In this document: piece by piece, positions 21,467 through 31,959 of the stretch
Layout of the letters: the number at the start of each line of letters is the position of its first letter
How positions within the stretch are numbered: the stretch's first letter is position 1
Origin: Agrypnia vestita
Lineage: Eukaryota; Arthropoda; Insecta; Trichoptera; Phryganeidae
Direction: 5' to 3'
DNA length: 64,000 bases
Assembly (NCBI GenBank): GCA_016648135.1
Contig: JADDOH010023700.1
Coordinates: 1-64,000, forward strand
Position numbers and translations under genes: made by a program
The notes under the pieces: generated by a model
Seen by the model: the letters and a program-made list of their open reading frames with translations, nothing else
Database searches by the model: none
Told to the model about the DNA's origin: nothing

Positions 21467-21628
21467 TTACTGAGTTTGACTGAAGCAAACATTCCACACC
21501 AAAAATAATTGATTACTTATGGGTACACCTATTATATTTGAAGGGACTGGCAGTGCCCCGAAGAACGCTCGAAGTTTCCCCGCGTTTGGAGCACTTTTCG
21601 AATGACGTTTGTCTGTTTTTGTTTTCAG

Positions 21629-21812
21629 ATTTAAACAGCAAGAAGCATCGCGGCGTGCGCATCGGCGTCGTGAAGGGGGGCTCCGACTCGGACAACTCGG
21701 CGGACACCAACAGCCTGTCCGCCGAGAGCGGCGAGCCGCGCCCCGCGCCGCGCCAAGCCCCCGCGCCACCCGCCGTCGGCGCGCAGCACCGCGCCAAGCA
21801 CAGGAACAACAG
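21629..21812 (+). CDS. ORP3/6/7-type oxysterol-binding-related protein, exon 1 of 13 seen
   Basis: Acceptor TTTTGTTTTCAG at 21617-21628 and donor AG/GTGAGC after 21812. The frame starts on the second base of a codon, so at least one earlier coding exon exists but was not found. It encodes LNSKKHRGVRIGVVKGGSDS, DNSADTNSLSAESG and a proline/arginine-rich end, about 61 residues. GC-rich third positions contrast with the AT-rich surroundings, as in real insect exons. It ends with two bases of a split arginine codon completed by the first base at 25191. The N-terminal stretch of such proteins is low-complexity and poorly conserved; its role is unknown. Identification rests on in-phase joining to the PH-domain exons. 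Confidence 0.8.
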
Positions 21813-21899
21813 GTGAGCGCGCCTTGCCTACCGGCTCGAGGGACCTACAGTGCAATTGATCTAAATTACCAATGTTTTGTACGGGCTCCTGAGAGGTCA

Positions 21900-22400
21900 T
21901 TTATTTATTTATTTAACGCCCTTATGGGCTTTTACAAATATACAGAATATAAATTTAAAAAAAAAAAAAACATAAGACAGATAAAATAATTATACAGTTA
22001 AAAGGTACAAATAATAATAGTTAAAAGGTAAAATACTAATACAGAAAAACATAAGACAGATAAAATAATAATACAGTTGAGTCTTATATTCCAGACACCG
22101 CTAACTCCAAACCAAAGAATTTACAACAGGTCAAGTAATTTATACCTTATTGTGTGAGATGTTATTACCTACACTGTTAGTTTTTCTAGAAAGTTTGTTT
22201 ACATTTATAACAAACTTTCTAGAAAAACTAACAGTGTAGGTAATAACATCTCACGCAATAAGGTATAAATTACTTAACCTACTGTAAATTGTTTTGATAT
22301 GAAGTTAGCGGTGTCTGGAAATATACGACTCAGTTAAAGGTACAAATAATAATAGTTAAAAGGTAAAATAATAATACAGAAAAATTTATTATCCATTTCT
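21900..22400. repeat. AT-rich tandem repeat, about 78-bp unit, split by hairpin MITE
   Basis: The unit ACATAAGACAGATAAAATAA...ACAGTTAAAAGGTACAAATA...GGTAAAATAATAATACAGAA occurs at about 21972, 22048 and, after the insertion, 22332. It is preceded by TTAACGCCCTTATGGGCTTT, a repeat start also seen at 12372. Confidence 0.6.
22077..22328. mobile_element. Near-perfect palindromic MITE (hairpin)
   Basis: GAGTCTTATATTCCAGACAC at the left and GTGTCTGGAAATATACGACTC at the right are inverted ends with AGTT on each side. The inner arms, about 67 bp each (near 22132-22198 and 22211-22277), differ at only about two positions and enclose a loop of about 10 bases. Outer arms are more diverged. It sits in the first intron seen of the ORP gene and inside a tandem repeat. 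No coding content. Confidence 0.75.
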
Positions 22401-22540
22401 ATTTCGTTGAGATAAGACAGTGATAACAAATAAGTAAAAAATAAATAAAACACGCTTTTGTACGCTTTCTTTGCATACATTCGTAATCGATTTTTTAACA
22501 TCACCCATACAGTATCCAAATATTAAACACCTCATTTTAA

Positions 22541-23127
22541 GGGCTTATTCAGACACAGCGAGAACGCGCGGTTTCAAAATCGCGTGAGATCCGCGCGGGT
22601 CTTATTTATGTAGGTTTGTATGTAATCGTTCGGACGTAACCGCGCGGTTAATCAAACCGCGCAGTGCTCGCCAATCAACCGCTAAAAAATAGAATCGCGC
22701 GGCGCCCGCGTGCTCCTGTTGTCAGCTCGTTATGGATCGCTTGGACACTGAACTTTTTATTGATGAAGCGGAGAAAAAACCCGCCATGTGGGATCTTCAA
22801 TGCGAGGATTACTCAAATAAAATTGCCAAGAACCAAGCTTGGCAAGAGTTGGTGGAGATATTTGGAAATGGTGAAGACACGTTGGAAAAAAAGAGTATTT
22901 TAGGTAAGTAGGTATTTATTCACCAAAAATGAACTGACAGAATGATATTTTTGTTTCTTGCCATTCAAAGATGGAGAACAGCACCGGAGCTGTCAAACTG
23001 ACGTTTATTATTCGCGCGCGTACACAAATCGCTTATTAACTGCGGCTGTCTGAACACATGACACAAATCTCGCGTTCTGAAACGCGAGATTTGCAATCGC
23101 ACGATTCCCGCTTGTCTGAACGAGACC
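22541..23127 (+). mobile_element. PIF/Harbinger deletion derivative with MADF exon, copy C (best preserved)
   Basis: Ends GGGCTTATTCAGACACAGCG and the reverse complement of CGCTTGTCTGAACGAGACC, target duplication TAA (22538-22540 and 23128-23130). It carries an exon on the plus strand, annotated separately, plus a GACGTTTATTATTCGCGCGC block shared with copies A and B. The transposase gene is missing. Confidence 0.75.
22733..22902 (+). pseudogene. First exon of a MADF-domain protein carried by Harbinger copy C
   Basis: The start codon at 22733 opens MDRLDTELFIDEAEKKPAMW then DLQCEDYSNKIAKNQAWQEL and VEIFGNGEDTLEKKSIL, followed by G/GTAAGTAGGT, a good splice donor. The spacing of the tryptophans (PAMWD, QAW) and the Y-S-N-K-I motif match the start of MADF domains, DNA-binding modules found in the second protein of PIF/Harbinger transposons. 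The rest of the gene is deleted in this element, so no product is expected. Copies A and B preserve the same exon with changes. Confidence 0.6.
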
Positions 23128-23722
23128 TAAAGTTTAAAATAAATTTTCGAAAACCATTTTCTTCAGCTGCTTCCGCGGCTCTTGATTGTGGGTGACCTGA
23201 TTATTAATTTTAATCGAAATAATGAGCAAATCACATAGAAAATGATTTAATAATGCTCAGTCGTTCACTTTAGGTAAATGTTGAAAGTTAGAGCTCTAGC
23301 TAGTCGGGAAGTTGGTGAAAAATCAATTACAAGATTTCACCACAACAAACACAAAAATGTTCTTCAAATTTAATACTATTAATTCCAATTTATAAAAAGA
23401 TAGCACTCCCCCTCCCCCGTAATCCCCTCCTACCCTACCCCACCGTTATAAATTAAAAGTGTTCTAGGCAGATTGGGTATTGTTAGAAGGATATTAATAT
23501 TCAATGATTTTTTATGAAAAGGCTGTCACTGTACCTTAGTGCTCTAAATGTTTCATGTTAAATTTTTTCTCAATTTTTTCTTGACACAAATTGAATCATT
23601 TTTTTTTGCAGTAATCGTTTTCTCTTTCATTGTAATTAGTATTCTTCATTACTTTAAGTGTCTTGGCCCTTGAGAAATGTCGTGAAAATATGTAGGTGAA
23701 TGATTTAATTAATTATTATATA

Positions 23723-24868
23723 ACTAGCTGTAACCTTTCAAAAATGACGGTACTTTTACATGTCGGTTCCTAAGGAGTAAGTATTTATTTATTTATATAA
23801 AGAAAAAAATTACTACAAAGAAGTTACATAATTAAAAAAGAAAAAAAAACAAAAACAAAAGAAAAAAATTACTATAAAGATGTTACCAGAAGTTAGGATG
23901 GATGGACGGACAACGAAATTATTATAATTGGGATTTGAAATTTTTTTATATCTAATAGAATCTCGATAATTATATTATCTTTTATTATGTTGTGTTTTGT
24001 GTTCCAAAAATAAAATTATAAAAAAATAATTATACAAAACTGGACCAAGCATTTCTTAGTTGCATTTTACAACTCTGATAAAAATATATCGTCACTGTGT
24101 ATATAATTAATCCCATGTGACGTTTTAGTACATTCCGAGATAAAAGAAAAAAACTGTTTTAAAAAATAATTGCACAGACTATGAGAAAAATATTTTACTA
24201 GGCTACTAGACTATTCCAGATGAACGGAAATTTTTTTTTTTAGTATATCTCCATTATTTATATGAAAAATTGACAAATTGATTTGTTCATCTCAGAATGT
24301 ACTAAACGGCACACAGGATTTATTATATACAGGGTTATTTAGAAAACATTAATAAACTCACACGACTATATTCCTGCTTTGATTATGAGTCGAAAATGTA
24401 CAAGCTATCATGACCTACTATCTATAGTTATGGAGATATGTGACATCAAAGTTTGCATTTTTTTTCAATATTTTCTGACTTATTTTTTATAAAACGTTGG
24501 ACTGTCATTACAGTAACTTATATCGATTACGAAAAATTCATTTGTTTCAATACAAGTTAAATAAAATAATAAAAACTCTGAAAATGTCAGAAATTTTGGA
24601 AAACATTCCAATTGGAATTCGAGGGTCATTATAGCTTGAACGACTCATAATCAAGGCAGGAATACAGTCCTGCGAAGTTATCAATATTTTCCAAATAACC
24701 CTGTATACAGCGATGATGTGTAGTGATTCCTCACCACTCTCCTGGACATCTCATCCTGCCTGGATTAAATGGAAACATTGTTTTCATTTAAAGATTTTGC
24801 AAAACACCTTCCCTCCACAAACTTCTTTTTATCTTAATTGGTTACCCAAGCACACCGGGTATGGACCG
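23723..24868 (+). mobile_element. Element beginning AACTAGCTGTAACC, ending GTATGGACCGCTAGTT; interrupted by a MITE
   Basis: Left end TAACTAGCTGTAACCTTTCA and right end GCACACCGGGTATGGACCGC. The interior (TTAGTTGCATTTTACA, CTGATAAAAATAT, GGATTAAATGGAAACATTGT) is shared with 29155-29415, whose right end is CCCGAGCGAAGCCAGATACG. The GCGAAGCCGG...GCTAGT tail is common on insect retroelement 3' ends. It is split by the foldback at 24330-24703. The class is not certain: LINE/SINE tail or a TIR element. Confidence 0.5.
24330..24703. mobile_element. Foldback/MITE, TATACAGGGTTATTT family, copy 2
   Basis: Ends CAGGGTTATTTAGAAAACAT and the reverse complement of TTTTCCAAATAACCCTG, flanked by TATA on both sides (24326-24329, 24704-24707). 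Internal arms ATTATGAGTCGAAAATGT and GACTCATAATCAAGGC are shared with 3901-4424, from which it differs by internal deletion. It is inserted in the element at 23723-24868. Confidence 0.75.
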
Positions 24869-25190
24869 CTAGTTTTCTATAAAAACTTAAAAGTCCATAC
24901 ATTCTATGTACATTAGTAATCCTCAATGACTGCATTAAATTTTTTTTTGGATATTTCTGCCTTTGCTTTTATACCCCTCAAGTATTGTTGCTTATTTTCT
25001 CGAAAATACCCGGCATTCAGGATTGACGGCAACAATGCAGAATATTTAAGAACTATCTCAATTATTTTTGTCCAAACAACTACGGCCTCTTGTGACAGGA
25101 GTATTTGGACATGCGATATTTTATTTGATTTATTTTGAATTTAAAGTTTCTCAGGGGTGGGTACTTAGTGTACACCATAAAAAATTTCAG

Positions 25191-25317
25191 ACGTCGCGGC
25201 TCAGAATGGGAGGTCCTGGAGGGCCTGAAGGACGGCCAGAGGTTCGACAGGAAGCCGGAGGTCTTCAACGGCTACCTCCACAAGAAGAGAAAGTGGCCGC
25301 TCAAGGGATGGCACAAG
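25191..25317 (+). CDS. ORP3/6/7-type protein, exon 2 (start of PH domain)
   Basis: Acceptor AAAAAATTTCAG before 25191 and donor AAG/GTACTT after 25317. The first base completes the split arginine; the exon then reads RGSEWEVLEGLKDGQRFDRK, PEVFNGYLHKKRKWPLKGWHK, about 42 residues, and ends in phase 0. WEVLEGLKDGQ followed by the GYLHKKRKWPLKGWHKR start of a pleckstrin homology (PH) domain is the hallmark of the ORP3/ORP6/ORP7 subfamily. Known family role: the PH domain binds phosphoinositides at the plasma membrane or Golgi/endosome side of membrane contacts. Confidence 0.93.
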
Positions 25318-25549
25318 GTACTTGAATAATTTTCAGTATTTTTGTGTACGGCGAAGAAATACACATCTCTTTTATTTTCAAAAAGTATGACCCAAACATA
25401 ATGTTTTAAAAATAAAGTACTCGTGTATTACAGCATGCGTCCATGGAATTAGGTGCAGTGAGAAATATCTCAGAGACTTATTTAAGACAAATCTGAGTAC
25501 CGTGTACACGTACACTTAGAAAGAAACAAAAAGTCTAATTTATTTATTA

Positions 25550-26285
25550 ATTAAGATAAATTATAGAAGTTGCACAGATATGAGAATATTTTTAAGGGAA
25601 ACGTGTGTGGAAGTCTTTTTATACGATGGCCCAGGGCTCACAACCTGTGTGAACTAGCTTAAGTGATCACTCTACACAATGTAACATTCACCAATTTCAT
25701 TATAAGAACATCCACAAGGTATCAATTTTTGAAAGTTCTATATATGTTCAAATCTCAGAATCTTTCATTTATTTAGACTCTAGAGACATCTGTAGTATTT
25801 TCTCATGAACTAGTTAGTATTCATAGATTTTCGCAGCTGGTAATCATACCTCTATATGTTACTTTTTTTTAAGTGCTGTAATAAGCAATACCTTTTTAAT
25901 TTATACATGAAATTCTTACAAATTATTTCAACCATATTTTTATTATATGTAGGTATGTTCTAAGAACACTGTTACTGGATTGATTAATTAAGATAAATTA
26001 TAGAAGTCTCACAGAGACTTTAGAATAGTTCATTCAAACAAACGAAATAGAACATTCAAAATTTGATTATGTGTGGATGTTCTTACGATGGAATTTGTGA
26101 ACTTTGGATTGTGTAGAGTGATCACTTAAGCCAGCTCATGCAGGTTGTAAGCCCTGGGCCATCGTGTAGAAAGACTTCCACACGTGAGATTTCTATAATT
26201 AATCTTTATTAATTAATCATCCCTCTGGGCACAAAGTCCAGTAACTGTGTTCTTAGAACATATATCTACATATAAAAATATTGTT
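25550..26285. repeat. Two inverted copies of the TCTCACAGAGA / AAGTGATCACT family
   Basis: Copy on plus at about 25556-25800 (GAAGTCTTTTTATACGATGG, CCCAGGGCTCACAACCTGTG) and a reversed copy at about 25985-26230 (GTGATCACTTAAGCCAGCTC, GTAAGCCCTGGGCCATCGTG). The surrounding GGTATGTTCTAAGAACACTG and its complement near 26240-26280 make a composite palindrome of about 700 bp. Related to 19465, 29910, 36090 and 58240-58960. Confidence 0.55.
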
Positions 26286-26599
26286 TATATTTTGTTTGTA
26301 AGTGGAGTGAACACTCAACCTTATACGCTTGACTTATAATACGGATCAAGTGAGATGTGATAGGTGAATTTCTGAGGCGTGGTGTACCACAAACCACAAA
26401 TTTTAAAAGGAGCAATATTCATACTTCAGAAAAAACTACTCTGTGAATATAGAATTTGGGTCTGTTGACAGGTTTCGCACCTGTTCAGTCAACAACCGAT
26501 TTAATTTGCAAATGAGTGTAACAAAGTTCACTTTTTCCCGGTTTTGTTCATTTTGAGCTTTTTGCATAATATGTAATAATGTCTTTTCATATTTGTTCT

Positions 26600-26775
26600 T
26601 AGCGCTGAGCTGGTGCGCTTAGAATGCTCGCCTTTGACACCAAAGGTCAAGAGTTCAGTCTTATTAGCACTGAGTTAATCCTATTTTCGTAAAATAAGCA
26701 AATCACTTTGGCTTAAATCGAAATCTGTTTCAATATTCATGCGGCATATTTTCGTGTTTGCATAAAACGGGTTTT
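26600..26775 (+). mobile_element. tRNA-derived SINE, diverged copy
   Basis: GCGCTGAGCTGGTGCGCTTA (A-box region) and AAAGGTCAAGAGTTCAGTCT (B-box region) followed by TAATCCTATTTTCGTAAAAT, GCTTAAATCGAAATCTGTTT and CATATTTTCGTGTTTGCAT, matching the body of the SINE at 40731-40919. Confidence 0.6.
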
Positions 26776-27647
26776 AGCGAGGAGTGAATCGCTTGCGATT
26801 GTTAGTCAATTGTTAACCTTGATCTATAGATTATATGCTTAGTTTGTAGTATTTGATTGCTTAACAAAATACAATTATGTTTACACATGATAACAACATT
26901 GCTATCTTGGGAATCATATTATTATCAGTGTTCAATCACTGATAGCAATTATGACTTAAAGATAACAATGATTGACTAATACACCCAATTTTCTTACTTA
27001 TCTGCCTTTTTTTTAAAAGATTTCGATTTAACACGGTTTGGAAAAAGAACGATTTCTTATTTTTCATCTTAATCGGTTTAAATGGGGCTTATTTAAACAA
27101 TCTTTGTTTGAATTCAGTCCTGTTGAAACATGTATTTCAATTCAATAAAGATCCTAGAATCCCCAGAACAATACTTCATTAAAAATACCATGCCAAAAGG
27201 ACTACACTGAATTCTGAAGCATCCTCGATGCTTTGTATGATAAGAATTCCCCATATTACTTTCTACATAGGCATAAATCTTGGTCAATTGCTTGTATCTT
27301 TTGACCATATAAATATATGTAGAGTTAGGTGTAGTGATTGTGTTCATCACTGATAAATAAAGTATGTTCATAGAAAATGTGTTTTGACTTTCTCCACGTG
27401 TACACTTTTGCTTTTTTTCCATCCATATATACACTTCGCAAACACGAGATTCAAAGTTCTTAAAATTGCCTTATTTAAAAAATAATAACTTCTTCAATAA
27501 CTGCAAAATGACTTTGTGATAAAATTGTTTATATAATTAACAAGAATAAACATTGTATTAATCACTAATTTGTCGAAAAATCAACATGTTTTGGGGCCAA
27601 TGGTCCCTTCATAAGGATACAACTTATACTATAAATTGTATCCAAAT

Positions 27648-28223
27648 AGAGATGGGAAAGTTCGTTCAGTTGACTGAACTGTTCGTTCATCAGATCGTTC
27701 AGTCAAATGAATTGTTCACTTTAAATCGTTCAGTAGTTCTTTGAATTTTTGCATTTTATATACTTCAATTTTTGTAAAAATGGGCCTTTGGCGACCAACG
27801 ATGACCAAAAAATAAAGGTAACCAAAAAAAAGTCGTCAAAAATAAAATGAAAAAGATACCCAAAAAAAGGTCGCCAGAAAAAAAATGAAAAAGATACCCA
27901 AAAAAGGGTTGTTAGAAAAAAACTGAAAAAGGTAACCAAAAAAAGGTCGCCAAAAAAATAACCAAAAACTAAGCGGACTAAAAAGAAAAGATCACCAAAA
28001 AATAAAAAGACCACCAACAAAAATATAGGAATGTCGATCTTTAGTATATCACGAAAACACAAACATACTGTTCACTGCCTAGAAGAATCAATTTATGAAT
28101 GAATTATTTATCTTCTACTGAACTAGTGAACGGCTAGTTCACTTAAATGAACTGTACCGTTTGTTCGTTCAGTAAAGTGAACTGTTCTAAAAGAACAGTT
28201 CGTTCATGAACGACCCACCTCTA
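27648..28223. mobile_element. hAT-type MITE, AGAGATGGG / CCACCTCTA ends, 8-bp target duplication
   Basis: Ends AGAGATGGGAAAGTTCGTTC and the complement of CGTTCATGAACGACCCACCT, CTA. It is flanked by ATCCAAAT (27640-27647) and ATCCAGAT (28224-28231), an 8-bp duplication with one change, as hAT transposons make. The arms are rich in TTCACTTTA/GAACTG and CGTTCAGT repeats. The centre holds an A-rich minisatellite (27785-28020). Confidence 0.75.
27785..28020. repeat. A-rich minisatellite, about 38-bp unit
   Basis: Imperfect copies of AAAAAAGGTCGCCAAAAAAA with AATGAAAAAGATACCC, about six units between 27785 and 28020, later ones with AAAGGTAACC and GATCACCAAAAAAT variants. The matching minus-strand frame (repeated GDLF/FFF residues) is a by-product of the repeat, not a protein. 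Confidence 0.7.
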
Positions 28224-28674
28224 ATCCAGATGAAGGGACCATGGCCCCGAAACATGTTAATATTTCAACATATTGGTGGTTAACATAATGTGTATTCTTG
28301 TTAATTATATAAAGGATAATAATTTAGCAATCCAAAGGTAAATCTTTTTATTTTATACATCTTCCATTCTCTCTGTGTGAATCACAATTCCACATCATTA
28401 CATCCAGTGATGGGGTCCAATTCGGATAGAAATTTACAGATCGAGTTCCTGAATTCTTGAAAAATTAAAATTTTCCTTTATCTAACATATTATTTTCTTG
28501 AAGTAGGGCTGCTTCTTCAGTAGGGTAAAATAAAATTCGTTATATAAACAAAAAAGGATTGCTTCCTAACATTTTTAAATCCTTCATCACTTGTCTTTTG
28601 ACAAGCATGTAAATTAAACCAACAATTTTTTCTATTTCACTCTTTTGACTAGTAAACATAATCTTAAATTTCAG

Positions 28675-28895
28675 CGTTACTTTGTGGTGGACGCTGGCAT
28701 CTTGGTGTATGCGCGAGGACCGAGTGACATTTCGCGAGGCCGCCTTCATGGTTCGGTCGACATCGGCCTGTCTGTCATCTCGGCCAAAGCCAAGCGGCGG
28801 CGGATCGACATTGATGCTGAGGAGTTCATCTACCATCTCCGGGCCAAGACACAGGAGTGCTTTCAGTCATGGGTGTCGATGCTCAAAGCTCATAG
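28675..28895 (+). CDS. ORP3/6/7-type protein, exon 3 (rest of PH domain)
   Basis: Acceptor TTAAATTTCAG before 28675, donor CATAG/GTAATA after 28895; enters in phase 0 and leaves two bases of a split arginine. It encodes RYFVVDAGILVYARGPSDIS, RGRLHGSVDIGLSVISAKAK, RRRIDIDAEEFIYHLRAKTQ, ECFQSWVSMLKAH. This completes the PH domain (about residues 86-178 of the visible protein): the basic W-x-K-R-Y-F-V strand pair, the RGRLHGSVDIGLSV strand region, then the C-terminal helix with the conserved tryptophan in QSWVSMLKAHR. No disruption is seen. Introns of 3.4 kb before and 2.2 kb after are full of repeats. Confidence 0.95.
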
Positions 28896-28899
28896 GTAA

Positions 28900-31060
28900 T
28901 ATTTTGTTTACTACTTTTAATATCATTTGTTTTTTATTGCTTTGTCTAAGTAATGGCCCCATTTGCTTTAAATATATTTTTCAATATTAAAAATATCATT
29001 TATGTTTTAAACCATTTTAGTTTACGCATTTAACCAACCAGTTTTGGAAAAATCCATTTTCTTCTTCAGGGTGATAAAAAAACTAATGCTAAACAAAATT
29101 ATTATTAAATTAGTGTAAAAATTTATAATATAATATTGATTATTATGTTTTATTCCAAAAATAAAATACACTTCGTACACTTTGACAATCGTATCGAACT
29201 GAACTAAGTATTTATTAGTTGCATTTTACATCCCTGATAAAAATATAGTCATACCCCTCCATTCTCCCGAACATCCCATCCACCTCCTGCCCGGATCAAA
29301 TGGAAACATTGTTATTATTTAGAGGCTTTACAAACCCATGACACTTTTTCCTCATAAACTTTTTTTTTAACTAAATCTGTGACCCGAGCGAAGCCAGATA
29401 CGGATTGCTAGTGGGTAATATTTTCTGGTTGACCATTTGCCTCAATTCTGAGTCAAAAATGTTCACACTGATTCAGTGTTGGAGGAGGAAATTTTCACAG
29501 GAATATTTGCTGGTCTTCCGGGACAAGGATTGATCCTCTATATTCTGGTTTTCTAAGTTAAGAACTTAATGTTGAGTTAGAATAATGGATGGTAGTGTTA
29601 CCATTTTAGTTAATTAACTTTTATATCTTCAACTTGCATTTTGATTTTCACTGACACGGCATTACCACGATACACATACACATAGAAACATTCTGCTCAG
29701 ATAAGGCAGTACTTGACAAAACACTGATGACTACAGTCGCATTAGTGACATCCACCAGGAAGTGTCGGTCAGAGAAGTCTGAGATAGGGTCAGAAAACAT
29801 CACCTTTTTTATGTATAGATATTCCATTTCAATGCCAATTATATAGGCTGTCTTTCAGGTGCATGCAGCGAATACATCGGAGCATGACTTTTACATAAAC
29901 ATATATTTTGGTATATTATAGATGTCTCACAGAGATGAAATTATATTTATTATGGGAAAGTAGGTATGGAAGTCTTTCGGTGTTCATAGGGGCTTACGAC
30001 CTATTGTACGGCTGGCTTAAGTGATCACTTTATACAATGTAACGATCATCATTTCTATCCATGATAGAATACCACGTCTATCAAATTTTTGGAAGTTTTA
30101 TATTGTATTTTAATTTTAAAACCTGTTTTGTATATGTGTTGTAATAATCAATAGGGCGACTGGTATCCAAAGTTTTTTCATTTCTCTTAATTGACCACAG
30201 ATGTCACTATAGGTCGACCACAATCAAAAGACTATTCCCTAGCTTTGTCCGGTAAGAAGAAAGCGGGGGAAAGTTGCCTGGCAAGCCCGTATTACAATCT
30301 TCAATATGATATTCCAAATAAATATATATATTTTTTAGTTTAAAAAAGGTTACTTGCTTACTAGAAAAACTTATTTTGTGTTCATTTTTTGCATCGTAAT
30401 AACACACATATTTTTTGCGCACATTCTTTTGAACGCGGTCTAGCTATCATAAATAAACTTAAGTGATGAAAAACAAATTCACTAACCAGAAAGTTTTTTC
30501 AATAAATATTTGAAATACAATTAATTTATTATTAAAAAAAGAAAAGTCTTCTACAATTTAACATAATCTGTTGAGCAAATGCCCAAGCAGACATATTCTT
30601 AAAAATATTGAAATAATAATGCTAATTACAACTCCTGCATCACACATTGTATTACCTGGTGAAAGATTGTTACTGCCCCCTTTTTTTGGGTCGGTTGTTT
30701 CTTGGGATGCCACGATGAGCCTTTAATGTGGTTGTTTCTCTTTTGCTTTCCACACTCTATGCCGTTGATCACGAAGGTTCTTCCGCCTCTAGGGAGCTTT
30801 TCTTCCCTCCAGGACATAAGAGTGCCCTGCCAACTTTATAACTTGAGGAAGAGTTGGGGGCCAGCTTATACCAGTTCCTGTCCATATTTGCTGTCACTAA
30901 CCTGTGATGTTGCCCGCCCCCTACTGCATGGAGGAGTAGTTCAGGAGTTTCCCTCCATTGAGTCTGAGGCCAGCAGGCATTCTCTAGTACTTTCGGGGGA
31001 TAACGAAAAAAGTGCTGTTGATTTTTAACTTAAAGACACTAATAGTTGGTTATTTTTTTA
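28900..31060. repeat. Intron with AT-rich repeats, including 29155-29415 and 29910-30215
   Basis: 29155-29415 is the right part of the element described at 23723 (TTAGTTGCATTTTACATCCC, GGATCAAATGGAAACATTGT, ending CCCGAGCGAAGCCAGATACG). 29910-30215 is a copy of the 19465 family (ATTATAGATGTCTCACAGAG, GCTTAAGTGATCACTTTATA). AGGTGCATGCAGCGAATACA at 29858 is a scrap of the repeat at 48325. Confidence 0.55.
30645..31026 (+). other. GC-richer open stretch in intron, unrecognised
   Basis: A 108-codon plus frame at 30702-31028 (MGCHDEPLMWLFLFCFPHSM ... RPLLHGGVVQEFPSIESEAS ... SGDNEKSAVDF) lies just before the acceptor of exon 4. Composition is less AT-rich than the flanks. The other strand is also partly open. 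I do not recognise a family. It could be part of a retroelement or processed copy. It is not in a splice-compatible position for the ORP gene. Confidence 0.3.
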
Positions 31061-31068
31061 TATTTCAG

Positions 31069-31166
31069 GCTCTATCGTCAACACTTTTTGACTTTCGGCA
31101 CAAGGGAAGCCCCCACCTCCTGCAACCACGAGGACGATGTTCGGCGACAAAGTTTGTTCTATAATG
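31069..31166 (+). CDS. ORP3/6/7-type protein, exon 4 (post-PH linker)
   Basis: Acceptor TTTATATTTCAG before 31069. The first base completes the split arginine, then LYRQHFLTFGTREAPTSCNH, EDDVRRQSLFYN. LYRQ directly after the PH helix is typical of ORP3/6/7. The donor is less certain: exon 5 requires an exit with one base of a codon, which leaves AATG/GTTGAG (after 31166, my choice) or CAAA/GTTTGT (after 31151); an in-frame TGA at 31169-31171 forbids anything later. Neither donor is strong. Confidence 0.75.
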
Positions 31167-31959
31167 GTTGAGTAAAATTTGTAGAATTTTTTTTAATTTT
31201 AAGCACGGTTACTTTATAAGTTATAGAACTAGAGAATGCCCACTTTAGACTTGACACTGCCTTATCGCGAGGGATGTCGTTCAAAACAGATGAACTTCAA
31301 ATTGAAGTCCAATTTGTAAGTTTAAAAAATCACAGGTGAAATATTAAATTAGATCGTATTATTTTAACCAATTTGATACATATGTATTTACTACTGCTAT
31401 TACATATTAATGATGGTAATCGAACGTATTACAGTTATGCAGTAAGCACCCAGCGACAGAACACTTGCATTGCGATAAAAGTACTTTTGTGAAGAGCATA
31501 TCTACTCAACAACTCGAATATACTTTGCCATTAAAATGATAAATAATATGTAGGTACCAAATTATTATGAGGATTTAAGAACAAATTTTTGAGATTTTTA
31601 TATGTAATATGAATCTATGTTTAAATTTCGAAATGGGATTTCTATGCTAAATAAAATTTTCAGGAGGCGATTATTATAAATTCTTGTATCAAAGTGGCCT
31701 GGCTGTTTTTGGATTCGAGTACCGGATTCGGCGCATTGTCGACTTTCACTCTAAGCCTTACGCGTTTTTATGCCGTCGTTTGCGATGAACAATGTTTTTC
31801 TCATTTTTAACACTTTTACACAATAATTGATATATTCACTTTACACACTAGTCGATATATTTACTTAAATACATATCAACTAGTTAGTTACATAGATGTG
31901 TATGCAATTTGAGGTCCCTATCTTGAAAAAAAATATAAATGCTTGATAACCATTCTTTC

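Larger units (their letters stand above)
27526..28313. mobile_element. Outer foldback with CATGTTTTGGGGCCAATGGT arms
   Basis: Left arm TTATATAATTAACAAGAATA...AACATGTTTTGGGGCCAATG, GTCCCTTCAT; right arm ATGAAGGGACCATGGCCCCG, AAACATG...GTATTCTTGTTAATTATATA. The arms are complementary with gaps. A hAT MITE is inserted at the centre. Confidence 0.6.

Noticed and set aside
27730..28062. 110-codon minus-strand frame with repeated FFGDLF-like residues
   Set aside because: It is the translation of an A-rich minisatellite within a MITE.
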